Below, in pieces: positions 1-8,350 of a stretch of DNA of 64,000 nucleotides. A program made the translations under genes and the position numbers. The notes beneath the pieces are model-generated. The model was not told the DNA's origin, ran no database searches, and saw only the letters and a program-made list of their open reading frames with translations. How positions within the stretch are numbered: the stretch's first letter is position 1; each line of letters starts with the position of its first letter. The DNA is taken from positions 496,001-560,000 of the forward strand of contig JAHBXC010000001.1 of NCBI GenBank assembly GCA_019636675.1, in the 5' to 3' direction. The DNA is from Phycisphaeraceae bacterium. GTDB taxonomy: Bacteria; Planctomycetota; Phycisphaerae; Phycisphaerales; UBA1924.

Positions 1-1790
1 GAGAGGCCCTTCGAATAGCCGATGCGGACCGCGGCCTTGACCTTCTGGCCCCCGGACATGATCTCTTCGCGGATGCGCTCGTAGATGATCACGTTCGCGT
101 CGACCGCGATGCCGAAGGTGAGGATGACGCCGGCGATGCCGGGCATGGTGAACGCGGCGCGAGAGAGCGACATGGCGCCCAGCAGCAGGATCGCGTTGCA
201 CGCCAGGGCGACGACCGCGATCATGCCGGATGTCATGTAGTACACGATCATGAACGCGCTGATGACGATCAGCGCGAACACGCCGGCGACCAGGCCCTTC
301 TGGAGGTTGTCGGCGCCGAGCTGGGGGGCCAGGACGGTGACGCTGATGGGCTGCTCGCTGAGCTTGGCCGCGAGCGAGCCGGCGGCGAGCGTGCGGATGA
401 TGTAGTTCAGCTCGGCGTTGCTGAAGCGACCCGAGATCTGGCCCTGTCCCTGGATCGCGTTGATGAGCGTGGGGGCGGTGTAGACGCGGTCATCGAGGAG
501 AACCGCCATCTGGCGGCCGATGTTGTCGCCGGTCATGCGCCCCATCAGCGTCGCGCCTGTGGGGTTCATGCGGAAGTCGATCGCCGGTCGCCCGAGACGG
601 TCGACGCCGGCGCTGGCGCTGTCGACGCGCCACGACCCCTCGGCCGGCGTCAGGCGCAGCCCCGAGCGGTCGTAGAGGAGGATGTAGTAGATGCCGTCGC
701 GTTCCTCGACGACGAGGCGGTACCTCGTCGCGAAGTACTCGGCGGGCGCTGCCTGCAGGGCGCGCAGGCCCTGGATGTCGTCGTACCACGACTCGATGTC
801 GTCGATCGAGTACCAGCGCGCCTCGGTCGACTGCACGTTGCGCGCGCCGCGCTCGCGCAGCTGCTGGCGGAGCTCGGCCTCGTTGGCCATCTCGCCCGGC
901 TGGACCGCGATGCGGAAGGTGAGCACGCCGGCGCCCTGGAGGACGCGCATCAGGTCGGAGGGGTCGTCGTACCCGCGGCGCTGGGCCTCGTAGGTCTCAA
1001 AGAGCGAGACGATCTCGTTGAGCTCGGTCGCCAGGTCGGGGTGCTGCTCGCGCAGACGCTGCAGGGCGCGCTTGCGAGGGGACTCGATAGTCACCCGCTC
1101 GCCGCTGGCCTGGTCGGCGATGGACCGGTCCTGATTGGGAAGGTCGAGGGCGCGTCGGACCTCTTCGGGAGAGATCGCGGCCCGGAGTGCCTGGGCGCGG
1201 ACACGCTCGTACTGGATCTCGGCGGCGGCGGCGGCGCCCACCAGGTCGTCGAGCACGTCCTCGGGCGCGTTCACGCTCTGCGCCTCGGTGAACGCGGCGC
1301 GCGCGGCGCGGGCCTCGTCGTACGCGCTCGCGGCCCGGCGCAGGAGCGACAGACGGTCCTCCGAGCCCGCGGCGAGCGAGACCAGCGCTCCGTCGCGCTC
1401 CGAGCCCTGCATGCGGATCGTGCGCTCGAGGGCGCCGGCGTCGATGCTGACCGTCTGGAGCGCCGCGAGCTTCGCGTCGATCTCACGGCGCAGGACCGTG
1501 ACCGTCTGCGAGGCGAGGGGCATCGAGACCTCGATGCGGTTGTCGCCCTGCGAGATCATGGTGATGTCGAACTGCCCGTTCGGGTCGACGCGCTGCTTGA
1601 GGACCTCGATGGTGCGCCCGAGCACGTCGCGCGGGTTCTCGTCCCCCTCGATGTTGACGGCGTAGACGAGCGACACGCCGCCCGCGAGGTCCTTGCCCCG
1701 ACGGAGCTTCTCAGCGGGCGGGATGATCGACCAGATCGAGATGAGCACCAGCGCCACGAGAACGGCGCCGAGTTGCATTGCCTTGCGCAT
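1..1790 (-). CDS. secD: Protein translocase subunit SecD (3' end outside window)
   Basis: SecD uses the proton motive force to help pull exported proteins through SecYEG. The first 596 codons are visible and the gene runs off the left edge, so it could also be a SecDF fusion. It starts MRKAMQLGAVLVALVLISIW, a first membrane helix, followed by the conserved DLAGGVSLVY segment. A long charged periplasmic region follows, then the P1 domain (DFRMNPTGATLMGRMT). The membrane block is recognisable from AGVILTFGIAVDANVIIYER, including the family's conserved Asp and Glu. The region near residues 110-200 is rich in Ala, Glu and Arg and looks like a helical insertion. The gene follows yajC by 72 bases and tgt, the classic tgt-yajC-secD order. 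Confidence 0.95.
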   Translation of the reverse strand, partial: MRKAMQLGAVLVALVLISIWSIIPPAEKLRRGKDLAGGVSLVYAVNIEGDENPRDVLGRTIEVLKQRVDPNGQFDITMISQGDNRIEVSMPLASQTVTVLRREIDAKLAALQTVSIDAGALERTIRMQGSERDGALVSLAAGSEDRLSLLRRAASAYDEARAARAAFTEAQSVNAPEDVLDDLVGAAAAAEIQYERVRAQALRAAISPEEVRRALDLPNQDRSIADQASGERVTIESPRKRALQRLREQHPDLATELNEIVSLFETYEAQRRGYDDPSDLMRVLQGAGVLTFRIAVQPGEMANEAELRQQLRERGARNVQSTEARWYSIDDIESWYDDIQGLRALQAAPAEYFATRYRLVVEERDGIYYILLYDRSGLRLTPAEGSWRVDSASAGVDRLGRPAIDFRMNPTGATLMGRMTGDNIGRQMAVLLDDRVYTAPTLINAIQGQGQISGRFSNAELNYIIRTLAAGSLAAKLSEQPISVTVLAPQLGADNLQKGLVAGVFALIVISAFMIVYYMTSGMIAVVALACNAILLLGAMSLSRAAFTMPGIAGVILTFGIAVDANVIIYERIREEIMSGGQKVKAAVRIGYSKGL

Positions 1791-1862
1791 GAAGAGGGTC
1801 TTTCGAGAAGGAAGCGCGACGCCCAGGAAGGCGTGGGAGAGCGATCGGGATGAGCGTTCGGG

Positions 1863-2363
1863 TCAGACGCCGACGGATTCGGGACGCTGGGACGACGCCG
1901 GGCCGCCCGGGGCGAGCCCGTCTGCCGCGGACTTCTTGAGCACCGCGGAGATCGCGGAGCGCGCGACGCGCAGCTTGGTGTTGGTCGCTTCGTCGACCTT
2001 GAGGACGATCTCGTCGTCGCGGACCTCGGCGACGGTGCCGATGATGCCGCCGACCGTCTGGACGCGATCGTGGCGCGCGATGGAGTTGAGCAGCTGCTCG
2101 CGCTGCTTCTTCTGCTTGCGCCCGCTGAAGATCTGCATGACGATCATGAGCGCGAGGAACGCGAACATGAACAGGAAGATGCCGCTGCCGCCGAACCCGC
2201 CGGGGGGAGGGGCCTGGCCGGGCTGGGCCGCTGTGCCGGGCTGGACGAGCGGGGCGCTCTCGCCGGAAGGACGACCGGCGACCGGGGGCGCCGCCTCGGC
2301 GGTCTGCGCGAGGATCGCGCCGGAGAGCATGTCGAGCGAGAGCGTGGGGAAGTTCAGGTTCAT
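1863..2363 (-). CDS. yajC: Preprotein translocase subunit YajC
   Basis: YajC is the small accessory subunit of the SecDF-YajC membrane complex. The protein has 166 residues. A Pro/Gly/Ala-rich N-terminal stretch is followed by one membrane helix (GIFLFMFAFLALMIVMQIF) and then the YajC cytoplasmic domain with RKQKKQREQLLNSIARHDRV and QTVGGIIGTVAEVRDDEIVL. This N-terminal extension is longer than in E. coli YajC (110 residues). I chose the ATG at 2363 because the open frame to 2435 adds only low-complexity residues; no strong ribosome binding site decides it. It lies between tgt and secD on the same strand, which supports co-transcription. Confidence 0.93.
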   Translation of the reverse strand: MNLNFPTLSLDMLSGAILAQTAEAAPPVAGRPSGESAPLVQPGTAAQPGQAPPPGGFGGSGIFLFMFAFLALMIVMQIFSGRKQKKQREQLLNSIARHDRVQTVGGIIGTVAEVRDDEIVLKVDEATNTKLRVARSAISAVLKKSAADGLAPGGPASSQRPESVGV

Positions 2364-2477
2364 ACGCGTTGGATCGCCTCGTGCGTCGGTCGGGGTCGAG
2401 ACGGGGTCTCGGGGGAGTGTTCGGGAGGGCGACACGAACGATGGTCGCCCGGCGAGACACGCCCGGTCGGCGCGGGG

Positions 2478-3737
2478 TCAGGGTGCGGGGTTGTCGTCTG
2501 GCTCGCCTTCGTCGCCCCCGTGGAACGCCACGGGCCAGCGCCGGGCGAGGCCGGACCAGTCATCTTCGCGGATCACGCGGCGAATGTCCAACATCAGCCG
2601 CTGGAAGTGCCGGAGGTTGTGCAGACTCACCAGGATCGGTCCCAGCATCTCCTCCGCCATGAACAGGTGGCGAATATAGGCGCGGCTGAAGGCCCGGCCC
2701 TCGACGGTCTCCCAGCCGTGAAGGCCCGGGCGGCAGGCAAGGCAGTCGCAGGTCTCGTCGATCGGGCGATCGTCCTCCGCGAACCGGGCGTTGCGCAGGC
2801 GGACCTGGCCGGTCGGGGTAAACGCGTTGGCGTTCCGGCCGTTGCGCGTCGGGAGCACGCAGTCGAACATGTCCACCCCGGCCCTGACCGCCGCCACCAG
2901 GTCGCGCTCGTACCCCACGCCCATCAGATACCGGGGCTTGGGGTCCGGCAGCAGCGGCGCGGTGTGCTCCACCACGCGCACGATCTGCCCGAAGCCCTCC
3001 CCCACCGCGACGCCCCCAATCGCGTAACCGGGCAGATCGACCTGGCAGACGCGCTCCGCGGACCACGACCGGCGCTCCAGGTCTGTCCCGCCCTGCACGA
3101 TCCCGAAGAGGGCCTGGTCATGCGGTCTGGCGTGCGACGCCTTGCAGCGCTCGAGCCACCGGACGGTCCGCTCGTTGGCCTCGTCGAGACGGGACGCGTG
3201 GTCGATCTTCCGCTTGCGCGAGGTCGCCTGCTGGGCGGTCAGGCGCTGGCGGGTCTGGTTGAAGGTGCTGGGGTCGACGCTGGGCGGGCAGTCGTCGAGC
3301 GCCATGATGATGTCGGCGCCCAGGGCGTTCTGCACCTCCATCGCGCGCTCGGGCGAGAGCGCGATCATCGACCCGTCGACGATGGACTTGAAGGTCACCG
3401 CGTCGTCGTCGAGCTTCACGATGTCGGACATCGAGTACGCCTGGTAGCCACCCGAGTCGGTGAGGATCGGCCCGGGCCACCCGATGAACGGGTGCAGACC
3501 GCCCCGGCGCGCCACCAGGTCCGGCCCGGGGCGCAGCAGGAGGTGGTAGGTATTCCCCAGGATGATCTGCGCGCCGGTCTGCGCCACCAGATGAGGAAGG
3601 ATGCCCTTCACGGTCCCCTTCGTGCCCACCGGCATGAAGGCCGGCGTGTCGAACGAGCCGTGGGGCGTCGTCACCCGACCGACGCGCGCGTGCGTCGAGC
3701 GGCATCGCGCCGAGATGTCAAAGGACAGCGCGCTCAT
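2478..3737 (-). CDS. tgt: Queuine/preQ1 tRNA-guanine transglycosylase
   Basis: Tgt swaps guanine 34 for preQ1 in tRNAs with GUN anticodons, a step in queuosine synthesis. The 419-residue protein carries the GNTYHLLLRPG segment, the DSGGYQ substrate-binding motif (usually DSGGFQ), FGIVQGG, GYAIGGVAVGEG, and DMFDCVLPTRNGRNA containing the catalytic nucleophile Asp. The zinc site CDCLAC with a downstream His (YIRHLF) is intact. The C-terminus has about 20 extra residues rich in Asp/Gly/Pro. Its ATG overlaps the stop of the upstream rhomboid gene as ATGA, so translation is probably coupled. Confidence 0.97.
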   Translation of the reverse strand: MSALSFDISARCRSTHARVGRVTTPHGSFDTPAFMPVGTKGTVKGILPHLVAQTGAQIILGNTYHLLLRPGPDLVARRGGLHPFIGWPGPILTDSGGYQAYSMSDIVKLDDDAVTFKSIVDGSMIALSPERAMEVQNALGADIIMALDDCPPSVDPSTFNQTRQRLTAQQATSRKRKIDHASRLDEANERTVRWLERCKASHARPHDQALFGIVQGGTDLERRSWSAERVCQVDLPGYAIGGVAVGEGFGQIVRVVEHTAPLLPDPKPRYLMGVGYERDLVAAVRAGVDMFDCVLPTRNGRNANAFTPTGQVRLRNARFAEDDRPIDETCDCLACRPGLHGWETVEGRAFSRAYIRHLFMAEEMLGPILVSLHNLRHFQRLMLDIRRVIREDDWSGLARRWPVAFHGGDEGEPDDNPAP

Positions 3738-4669
3738 CCGCGACGTTTGCTCTGCGACGCGCGCTCCAGCGCCTTCTTCTCCGCGTCGCTCAGACTCTGC
3801 AGGCCCTGCGTCGCGACCTTCGCGAGGATGCGATCGATCTCGGCGTCGGACGGCGCGCCGGCTCGGGACTTCAGCCGCTCACGCTTCTCCGCGGCGCGCC
3901 GGCCCTTGGGCGAATCAGGCGGGGGCGGGCTCTTCCCGAAAACATCGAAGAAGTCGTGCAGAAGGTGCGAGTTGCGGACAAAGAAATACCCGGCGATCGC
4001 CCCGCCGATGTGCGCGGCCTCGCCGCCGGCGTTCTGCGAGCCCATCAGCAGGCCCAGCGCCGCGATGCCGACATAGATGTACGCGAAGGTGCGGATCTTC
4101 AGCGGGATCGGCGGGAACAGCAGCACGATCCGCTCGTCCGGCCGATAGAACGCCGCGGCCATCAGCACGCCGAACACGCCGGCCGACGCGCCGATCAGCG
4201 GCGTGCGCGGATCGTTGAAGAGCAGCCCGGGTATCCCCAGCGTGGTCATCGAGCCGAGCAGGTTCAGCACGAGATACGCGATCGCCCCGAAAATGCCGCA
4301 GACCAGATAGAACGCCGCGTAGCGCCGGAACCCCATGCGGCTCTCGACCAGCGGGCCGAAGATCCACAGCGCGAGCATGTTGAACCCCAGGTGCAGCATG
4401 TTCGCGTGGAGGAACTGGAACGTGATGAACCGCCAGAACTCCAGCCCGAAGACCGTCTGGCCGGTCGGCGTCTGCATGAAGAAGGCGGCGGCGGTGTTGA
4501 AGTTGCCGAAGCGGGCCAGGGCCCCTCGCAGCAGCAGCCCGTCCACGAAGAAGATCGCGACATTCACCACGATCAGCCACGTGGTGAAGGTCCAGCCCAT
4601 GGGAGAGACGCGCCCGTCGTCGTAGGTGCGTCGTTTCACCCGGATGTAGTCGCGGTCGTGGATACCCAT
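3734..4669 (-). CDS. Rhomboid-family intramembrane serine protease with C-terminal tail domain
   Basis: Rhomboids cut membrane proteins inside the bilayer. The 311-residue protein has six or more hydrophobic helices. Visible motifs are HLGFNMLALWIFG (H93 and N97, oxyanion side), GASAGVFG with the probable catalytic Ser162, and AAHIGGAIAG with the catalytic His220. The serine motif is GASA rather than the usual GxSG. After the last helix (about residue 232) a basic linker leads to a short helical tail, DRILAKVATQGLQSLSDAEK, resembling the domain called DUF6576 in other rhomboids. The same tail ends the unrelated protease encoded just upstream. The gene is translationally coupled to tgt. Confidence 0.93.
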   Translation of the reverse strand: MGIHDRDYIRVKRRTYDDGRVSPMGWTFTTWLIVVNVAIFFVDGLLLRGALARFGNFNTAAAFFMQTPTGQTVFGLEFWRFITFQFLHANMLHLGFNMLALWIFGPLVESRMGFRRYAAFYLVCGIFGAIAYLVLNLLGSMTTLGIPGLLFNDPRTPLIGASAGVFGVLMAAAFYRPDERIVLLFPPIPLKIRTFAYIYVGIAALGLLMGSQNAGGEAAHIGGAIAGYFFVRNSHLLHDFFDVFGKSPPPPDSPKGRRAAEKRERLKSRAGAPSDAEIDRILAKVATQGLQSLSDAEKKALERASQSKRRG

Positions 4670-4744
4670 GCGTGCAGTTTCGTCGGCGAAGCGGGGGCTC
4701 CGGCGTGAACGCCGCCCCTTGTTCGGGACCGGCGCGGGGCGATG

Positions 4745-5776
4745 TTAGCCCTCCCGACGCTTTTTGGTGGCCCGGTCGAGCGTCTTCCGCTCGGCGCGCG
4801 TCAGACTGTCCATGCCGCTCGCGGCGATCTTCGCGAGCACTCGGTCGAGCTCCTCCTGTTCCTGCGACTCCTCGGCGCGGCGCTTGAGCTCCTTCTTCGA
4901 GGGGCCCCGGACGCGCGGGCGGTCGTCCTCCTCGCGCCACTGCGCCGACGCGGCCCAGGGCGACGCGATCTCGTCGGCCGCGCGCAGGGTGCGCCGCTCC
5001 AGATAGCAGGTCAGCCCGCCGAAGATCGCGATGCCCAGCAGCAGCGTCTCGTTCGCCACCAGCCCGAAGATGCCCAGACCCACGGCGCACACGAGCCCGA
5101 CCGTCAGGACGATCTCCGTCGCCTGGCGCTTGTCCATCCTCGCCCAGAGCCCGGCGTGGAGCAGGCGCCCGCCGTCGAGGGGGAACATCGGGACCACGAC
5201 ATTGAAAACGAGGATGAACAGGTTCACCGCGTGGGCGAGGAACAGGACCGTCTCCCCCCAGGACAGCCCGCCCAGCGCCAGCCCCAGGTCGAGCGGGTTG
5301 AAGAGCACGCGATCGCCGATCCCGGTCGCGAACATCGCGCCGACGAGGAACGGCAGCAACAGCACATTCACCGCCGGCCCCCCGGCCGTCGTGACGAAGT
5401 GTCCCTTCGGGGTGTCGGGGGGCATCACGCTCGCCAGCCCGCCAAGGGGCCACATCAGGATGTCGTCCGCCTCGCCCCCGACCCAGCGACACGCGAAGCA
5501 GTGCCCGAACTCGTGGAGCAGCACGATCACGAACAGGAGCGAGATCGTGATCGCCGTGAAAGGCAGCCCGATGCTGTCCTTCGCGATCGTCGCGAAGAGG
5601 AGCTGCGCGACGGCGTAGATCACGAAGATGACATGGATGCGCACGCGGATCCCGGCGACGCGCCCCAGCGTGAACGCCCACTGGAGCGGGTTCTCGGCGT
5701 CGCCGAAGACGCGCGAGAGCATCGCGCGGAAGCGGTCGCGCCCGCCGTCGAAGCGCTCTCTCCCGGCGGGGTGCAT
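4745..5776 (-). CDS. M50/site-2-protease family zinc metalloprotease
   Basis: This is a polytopic intramembrane zinc protease of the site-2 family, which usually processes membrane-bound regulators. In the 343-residue protein, LLHEFGHCFACRW (H88, E89, H92) supplies the HExxH zinc site, and VVVPMFPLDGGRLLHA supplies the third ligand motif (NxxPxxPLDGGR type, read as NVVVPMFPLDGGR). A charged C-terminal segment ends in DRVLAKIAASGMDSLTRAER, nearly the same tail as in the neighbouring rhomboid. The ATG at 5776 shares one base with the stop of the NUDIX gene (TGATG), so the two are probably coupled. The natural substrate cannot be told from the sequence. Confidence 0.92.
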   Translation of the reverse strand: MHPAGRERFDGGRDRFRAMLSRVFGDAENPLQWAFTLGRVAGIRVRIHVIFVIYAVAQLLFATIAKDSIGLPFTAITISLLFVIVLLHEFGHCFACRWVGGEADDILMWPLGGLASVMPPDTPKGHFVTTAGGPAVNVLLLPFLVGAMFATGIGDRVLFNPLDLGLALGGLSWGETVLFLAHAVNLFILVFNVVVPMFPLDGGRLLHAGLWARMDKRQATEIVLTVGLVCAVGLGIFGLVANETLLLGIAIFGGLTCYLERRTLRAADEIASPWAASAQWREEDDRPRVRGPSKKELKRRAEESQEQEELDRVLAKIAASGMDSLTRAERKTLDRATKKRREG

Positions 5777-6327
5777 CACAGCAGCCCCTTCCGTCGCGCG
5801 AGGAGCAGGGCGAGCATCGACTTCGCGTCGTTCAAACGCCCGTCGTCGATCATCGCGAACGCCTCGTCGATGGTCACCGGCTCGACCTCGATGTCCTCGT
5901 CCTCCTCGAGGCGCTGCCCGACATGGGACAGCCCCGTCGCGAGATAGGCGTGCATCATCTCGTCGGACAGGCCCGGGCTGGTCAGGTACGACCCGAGGCG
6001 CGTCATGGTCCCGGCGTTGTAGCCGGTCTCCTCGATCAGCTCGCGGCGGGCCGTCAGGGCCGGGTCCTCGCCCGGCTCGAGCGTGCCGGCGCACAGCTCG
6101 GCGATGACCGCCCCCACCGAAGCGCGGAAGTTCCGGATCAGCACGACGCGTCCGTCCCCCAGCAGCGGGACGATCACCACCGCCCCCGGGTGCCGGATGA
6201 AGACGCGTCGATGCGACCCCCCATCGCCCGCGACCCGTCCCGGCGTCCCGGCACGCCGGACCTCGGCCTCGACATAATCGAACTTGGGGCCTCGGACGAG
6301 CACTTTCGTCGAAACGACTTCGGGCAT
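5776..6327 (-). CDS. NUDIX hydrolase, ADP-ribose pyrophosphatase-like
   Basis: The protein has 183 residues. The NUDIX box is a perfect match to Gx5Ex7REUxEExGU, read from GTLEPGEDPALTARREL through IEETGY. The preceding segment (VVIVPLLGDGRVVLIRNFR) and following SPGLSDEMMHAYLA are typical of the ADP-ribose/sugar-nucleotide pyrophosphatase subgroup, so hydrolysis of a nucleoside diphosphate-sugar is the likely activity; the exact substrate is not readable. I took the ATG at 6327 (MPEVVSTKVLV) because upstream in-frame codons overlap the divergent xseA start and look non-coding. It is the first gene of the minus-strand run that continues into the M50 protease. Confidence 0.9.
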   Translation of the reverse strand: MPEVVSTKVLVRGPKFDYVEAEVRRAGTPGRVAGDGGSHRRVFIRHPGAVVIVPLLGDGRVVLIRNFRASVGAVIAELCAGTLEPGEDPALTARRELIEETGYNAGTMTRLGSYLTSPGLSDEMMHAYLATGLSHVGQRLEEDEDIEVEPVTIDEAFAMIDDGRLNDAKSMLALLLARRKGLL

Positions 6328-6388
6328 CGCCCGATCATATGAATGAACCGCCCGGCGCGATGCACGCGCCGACGACGAAAGGCGCCCC

Positions 6389-7966
6389 TTGGCGAGATCC
6401 AAGTTCGACCCATCCCGGATGAAGGCGTCCCGCGGCCCCCTCGCCGGCCCGATGCTGCCCGGGATCGCACCGCCTGCCCCGACGCCCCCCTCGGAGCGCC
6501 TCCCGTCCGGGGACCCCACTCCCGACGATCGCCCCCTGACCGTCTCTCAGCTGGCGAGCGTGATCGAGCGCGCGCTGCGAACCGGCGTGCCGGCGCCCAT
6601 CCGGGTCATCGGCGAGGTGTCGGGCTTCCGCGACCGCACCCACTGGTGGTTCGATCTCAAGGACGAGGGCGCCGTCATCTCGTGCGCCATGTTCCAGTCG
6701 GCGGCCCGAAAGGCCGGGTTCACCCCGACCAACGGGCAGGAGGTCGTCGCGACCGGGCGCGTCGCGTTCTACGACAAGCAGGGCAAGACGCAGATCTATG
6801 TCGACTCGCTCAAGCCCGTGGGCGTAGGCGAGCTGGAGATGCGCTATCGAGCCCTGTGCGAGGAACTCCGCGCGCTGGGCTGGTTCGATCACGAGCGCAA
6901 GCGCGAACTGCCATGGTTCCCCCGGCGCATCGCCGTCATCACCTCGCGCACCGGCGCGGCGTTGCAGGATGTGCTGAACACGATGAACCGGCGCTGCCCG
7001 GCGGTCGGAGCAACGATCATCGACGTGCGTGTGCAGGGCGACGCCGCCGCCGGAGAAGTCGCCGCGGCGATCGACTGGGTCTCGCGCGAGCACGAGTCGA
7101 TGGGCGTGGACGCGATCATCGTCACGCGAGGCGGGGGCTCGATGGAGGACCTCTGGGCGTTCAACGAGCGCGTCGTCGCCCAGGCGATCGTGCGATGCGC
7201 GATCCCCGTCGTCGCCGCGATCGGGCACGAAACCGACACGACCATCGCCGAACTCGTGGCCGACGAGCGCTGCGCCACGCCCACGCAGGCCGCGATGCGC
7301 CTCACCCCCGACCGCGCCTCGCTCGGCGAGCAGCTCGACCAGTACGAGCGCCGGCTGGGCAGCGGCCTGCGCGCCTCGGTGCTGCACCAGGTGCAGCGCG
7401 TGCGCGCCGCCCTGCGAAGCCCGCTCTTCGCCGACCCGATGTTCCTCGTCCGCCGCCCGAAGGAACGCCTCGAAGCCGACGACCGGCGCATGCGCGACGC
7501 GCTCAGGCGGAAGGCACAGACCTCGCGCGTGCGCGTCGAACGCCTCGCGTCGCGCCTGGCCGTCGGTCGCCCGGAGGCCGTCTACGCCGTGCGCTCCGCC
7601 AAGATCGTGCAGCTCGAGCAGCGCCTGCGCGCGTCGCTGCGTCACGACTTCGAGCGCCGCTCGTCGACCCTGACCGCGATGGCGCGCACGCTCGACGCGA
7701 TCGGCCCCATGAATGTCCTGCGTCGCGGGTTCTCCGTCACGCTCGACGACCGGGGCAACGCGGTGCGCGACCCCTCGCAGGTGCGCGCCGGCGACCGGCT
7801 CGCGACGCGCGTCGAGGGCGGGACCGTGCGATCGATCGTCGAGGGGACGCGCAGCGTGCCCGCCGCGACTCCCTCGCAGGCCCGCGACGCCGCGCAGGCC
7901 GCCGCCCGCCGACAGGGGCGCCCGGCGCGCCCGGACGCGCCGCGCGACCAGATGGACCTCTTCTAA
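6389..7966 (+). CDS. xseA: Exodeoxyribonuclease VII large subunit
   Basis: XseA is the catalytic subunit of exonuclease VII, a single-strand DNA nuclease. The 525-residue protein has the N-terminal OB fold (LTVSQLASVIERAL, IRVIGEVSGFRD, HWWFDLKDEGAVISC), then the catalytic domain with PRRIAVITSRTGAALQDVL, IIVTRGGGSMEDLWAFNE and PVVAAIGHETDTTIAELVAD, and the coiled-coil region before PMNVLRRGFSVTLDD. The proposed start is TTG at 6389, preceded by an AAAGG-type ribosome binding site six bases upstream; an ATG at 6419 is possible but has no such site. It is followed 21 bases later by xseB. Confidence 0.96.
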   Translation: MARSKFDPSRMKASRGPLAGPMLPGIAPPAPTPPSERLPSGDPTPDDRPLTVSQLASVIERALRTGVPAPIRVIGEVSGFRDRTHWWFDLKDEGAVISCAMFQSAARKAGFTPTNGQEVVATGRVAFYDKQGKTQIYVDSLKPVGVGELEMRYRALCEELRALGWFDHERKRELPWFPRRIAVITSRTGAALQDVLNTMNRRCPAVGATIIDVRVQGDAAAGEVAAAIDWVSREHESMGVDAIIVTRGGGSMEDLWAFNERVVAQAIVRCAIPVVAAIGHETDTTIAELVADERCATPTQAAMRLTPDRASLGEQLDQYERRLGSGLRASVLHQVQRVRAALRSPLFADPMFLVRRPKERLEADDRRMRDALRRKAQTSRVRVERLASRLAVGRPEAVYAVRSAKIVQLEQRLRASLRHDFERRSSTLTAMARTLDAIGPMNVLRRGFSVTLDDRGNAVRDPSQVRAGDRLATRVEGGTVRSIVEGTRSVPAATPSQARDAAQAAARRQGRPARPDAPRDQMDLF

Positions 7967-7987
7967 AGCATCGGATACCTTCCCCTC

Positions 7988-8347
7988 GTGAGCGAACGCC
8001 AAGCCAAACCCGTGAAGCCCTCGCCGACGCCCAAGTCCTCGGGCGTCGACGCCGAGAATCTCACCTTCGAGCAGGCGGTTGAACGCCTCGAGGCGATCAT
8101 CGCGCGCATCGAGTCGGGCGAGGTCGGGCTCGAGCAGTCCATCCGGGAGTACGAGCACGGCGTCGCGCTCCTCAAACGCTGCCGCGGCATCCTCGAAACC
8201 GCCGAGCAGCGCGTGGAAGAGTTGACCGCCCCGAAACAGACCCAAGGGGCTGGGGCAGGGCCCGCGCCCTCGCCCTCAACGCCTGCGCCCTCGCCGCGGG
8301 CCGCGAACGCCGCGGCCGACGGCGACGACGAAGAGGCGCCCTTCTAA
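7988..8347 (+). CDS. xseB: Exodeoxyribonuclease VII small subunit
   Basis: XseB is the small partner of XseA. The 119-residue protein has the diagnostic core LTFEQAVERLEAIIARIESG followed by VGLEQSIREYEHGVALLKRC and the helical tail ETAEQRVEEL. After the core comes a Pro/Ala/Ser-rich tail ending in acidic residues, making it longer than the usual 75-80 residues. It starts at a GTG and sits directly after xseA and 3 bases before the prepilin peptidase gene, so the three are probably one transcript. Confidence 0.94.
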   Translation: MSERQAKPVKPSPTPKSSGVDAENLTFEQAVERLEAIIARIESGEVGLEQSIREYEHGVALLKRCRGILETAEQRVEELTAPKQTQGAGAGPAPSPSTPAPSPRAANAAADGDDEEAPF

Positions 8348-8350
8348 CCC

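Noticed and set aside
1..1790. Fusion SecDF
   Set aside because: The visible part covers only SecD features; the 3' end is outside the window, so a fusion can neither be shown nor excluded.
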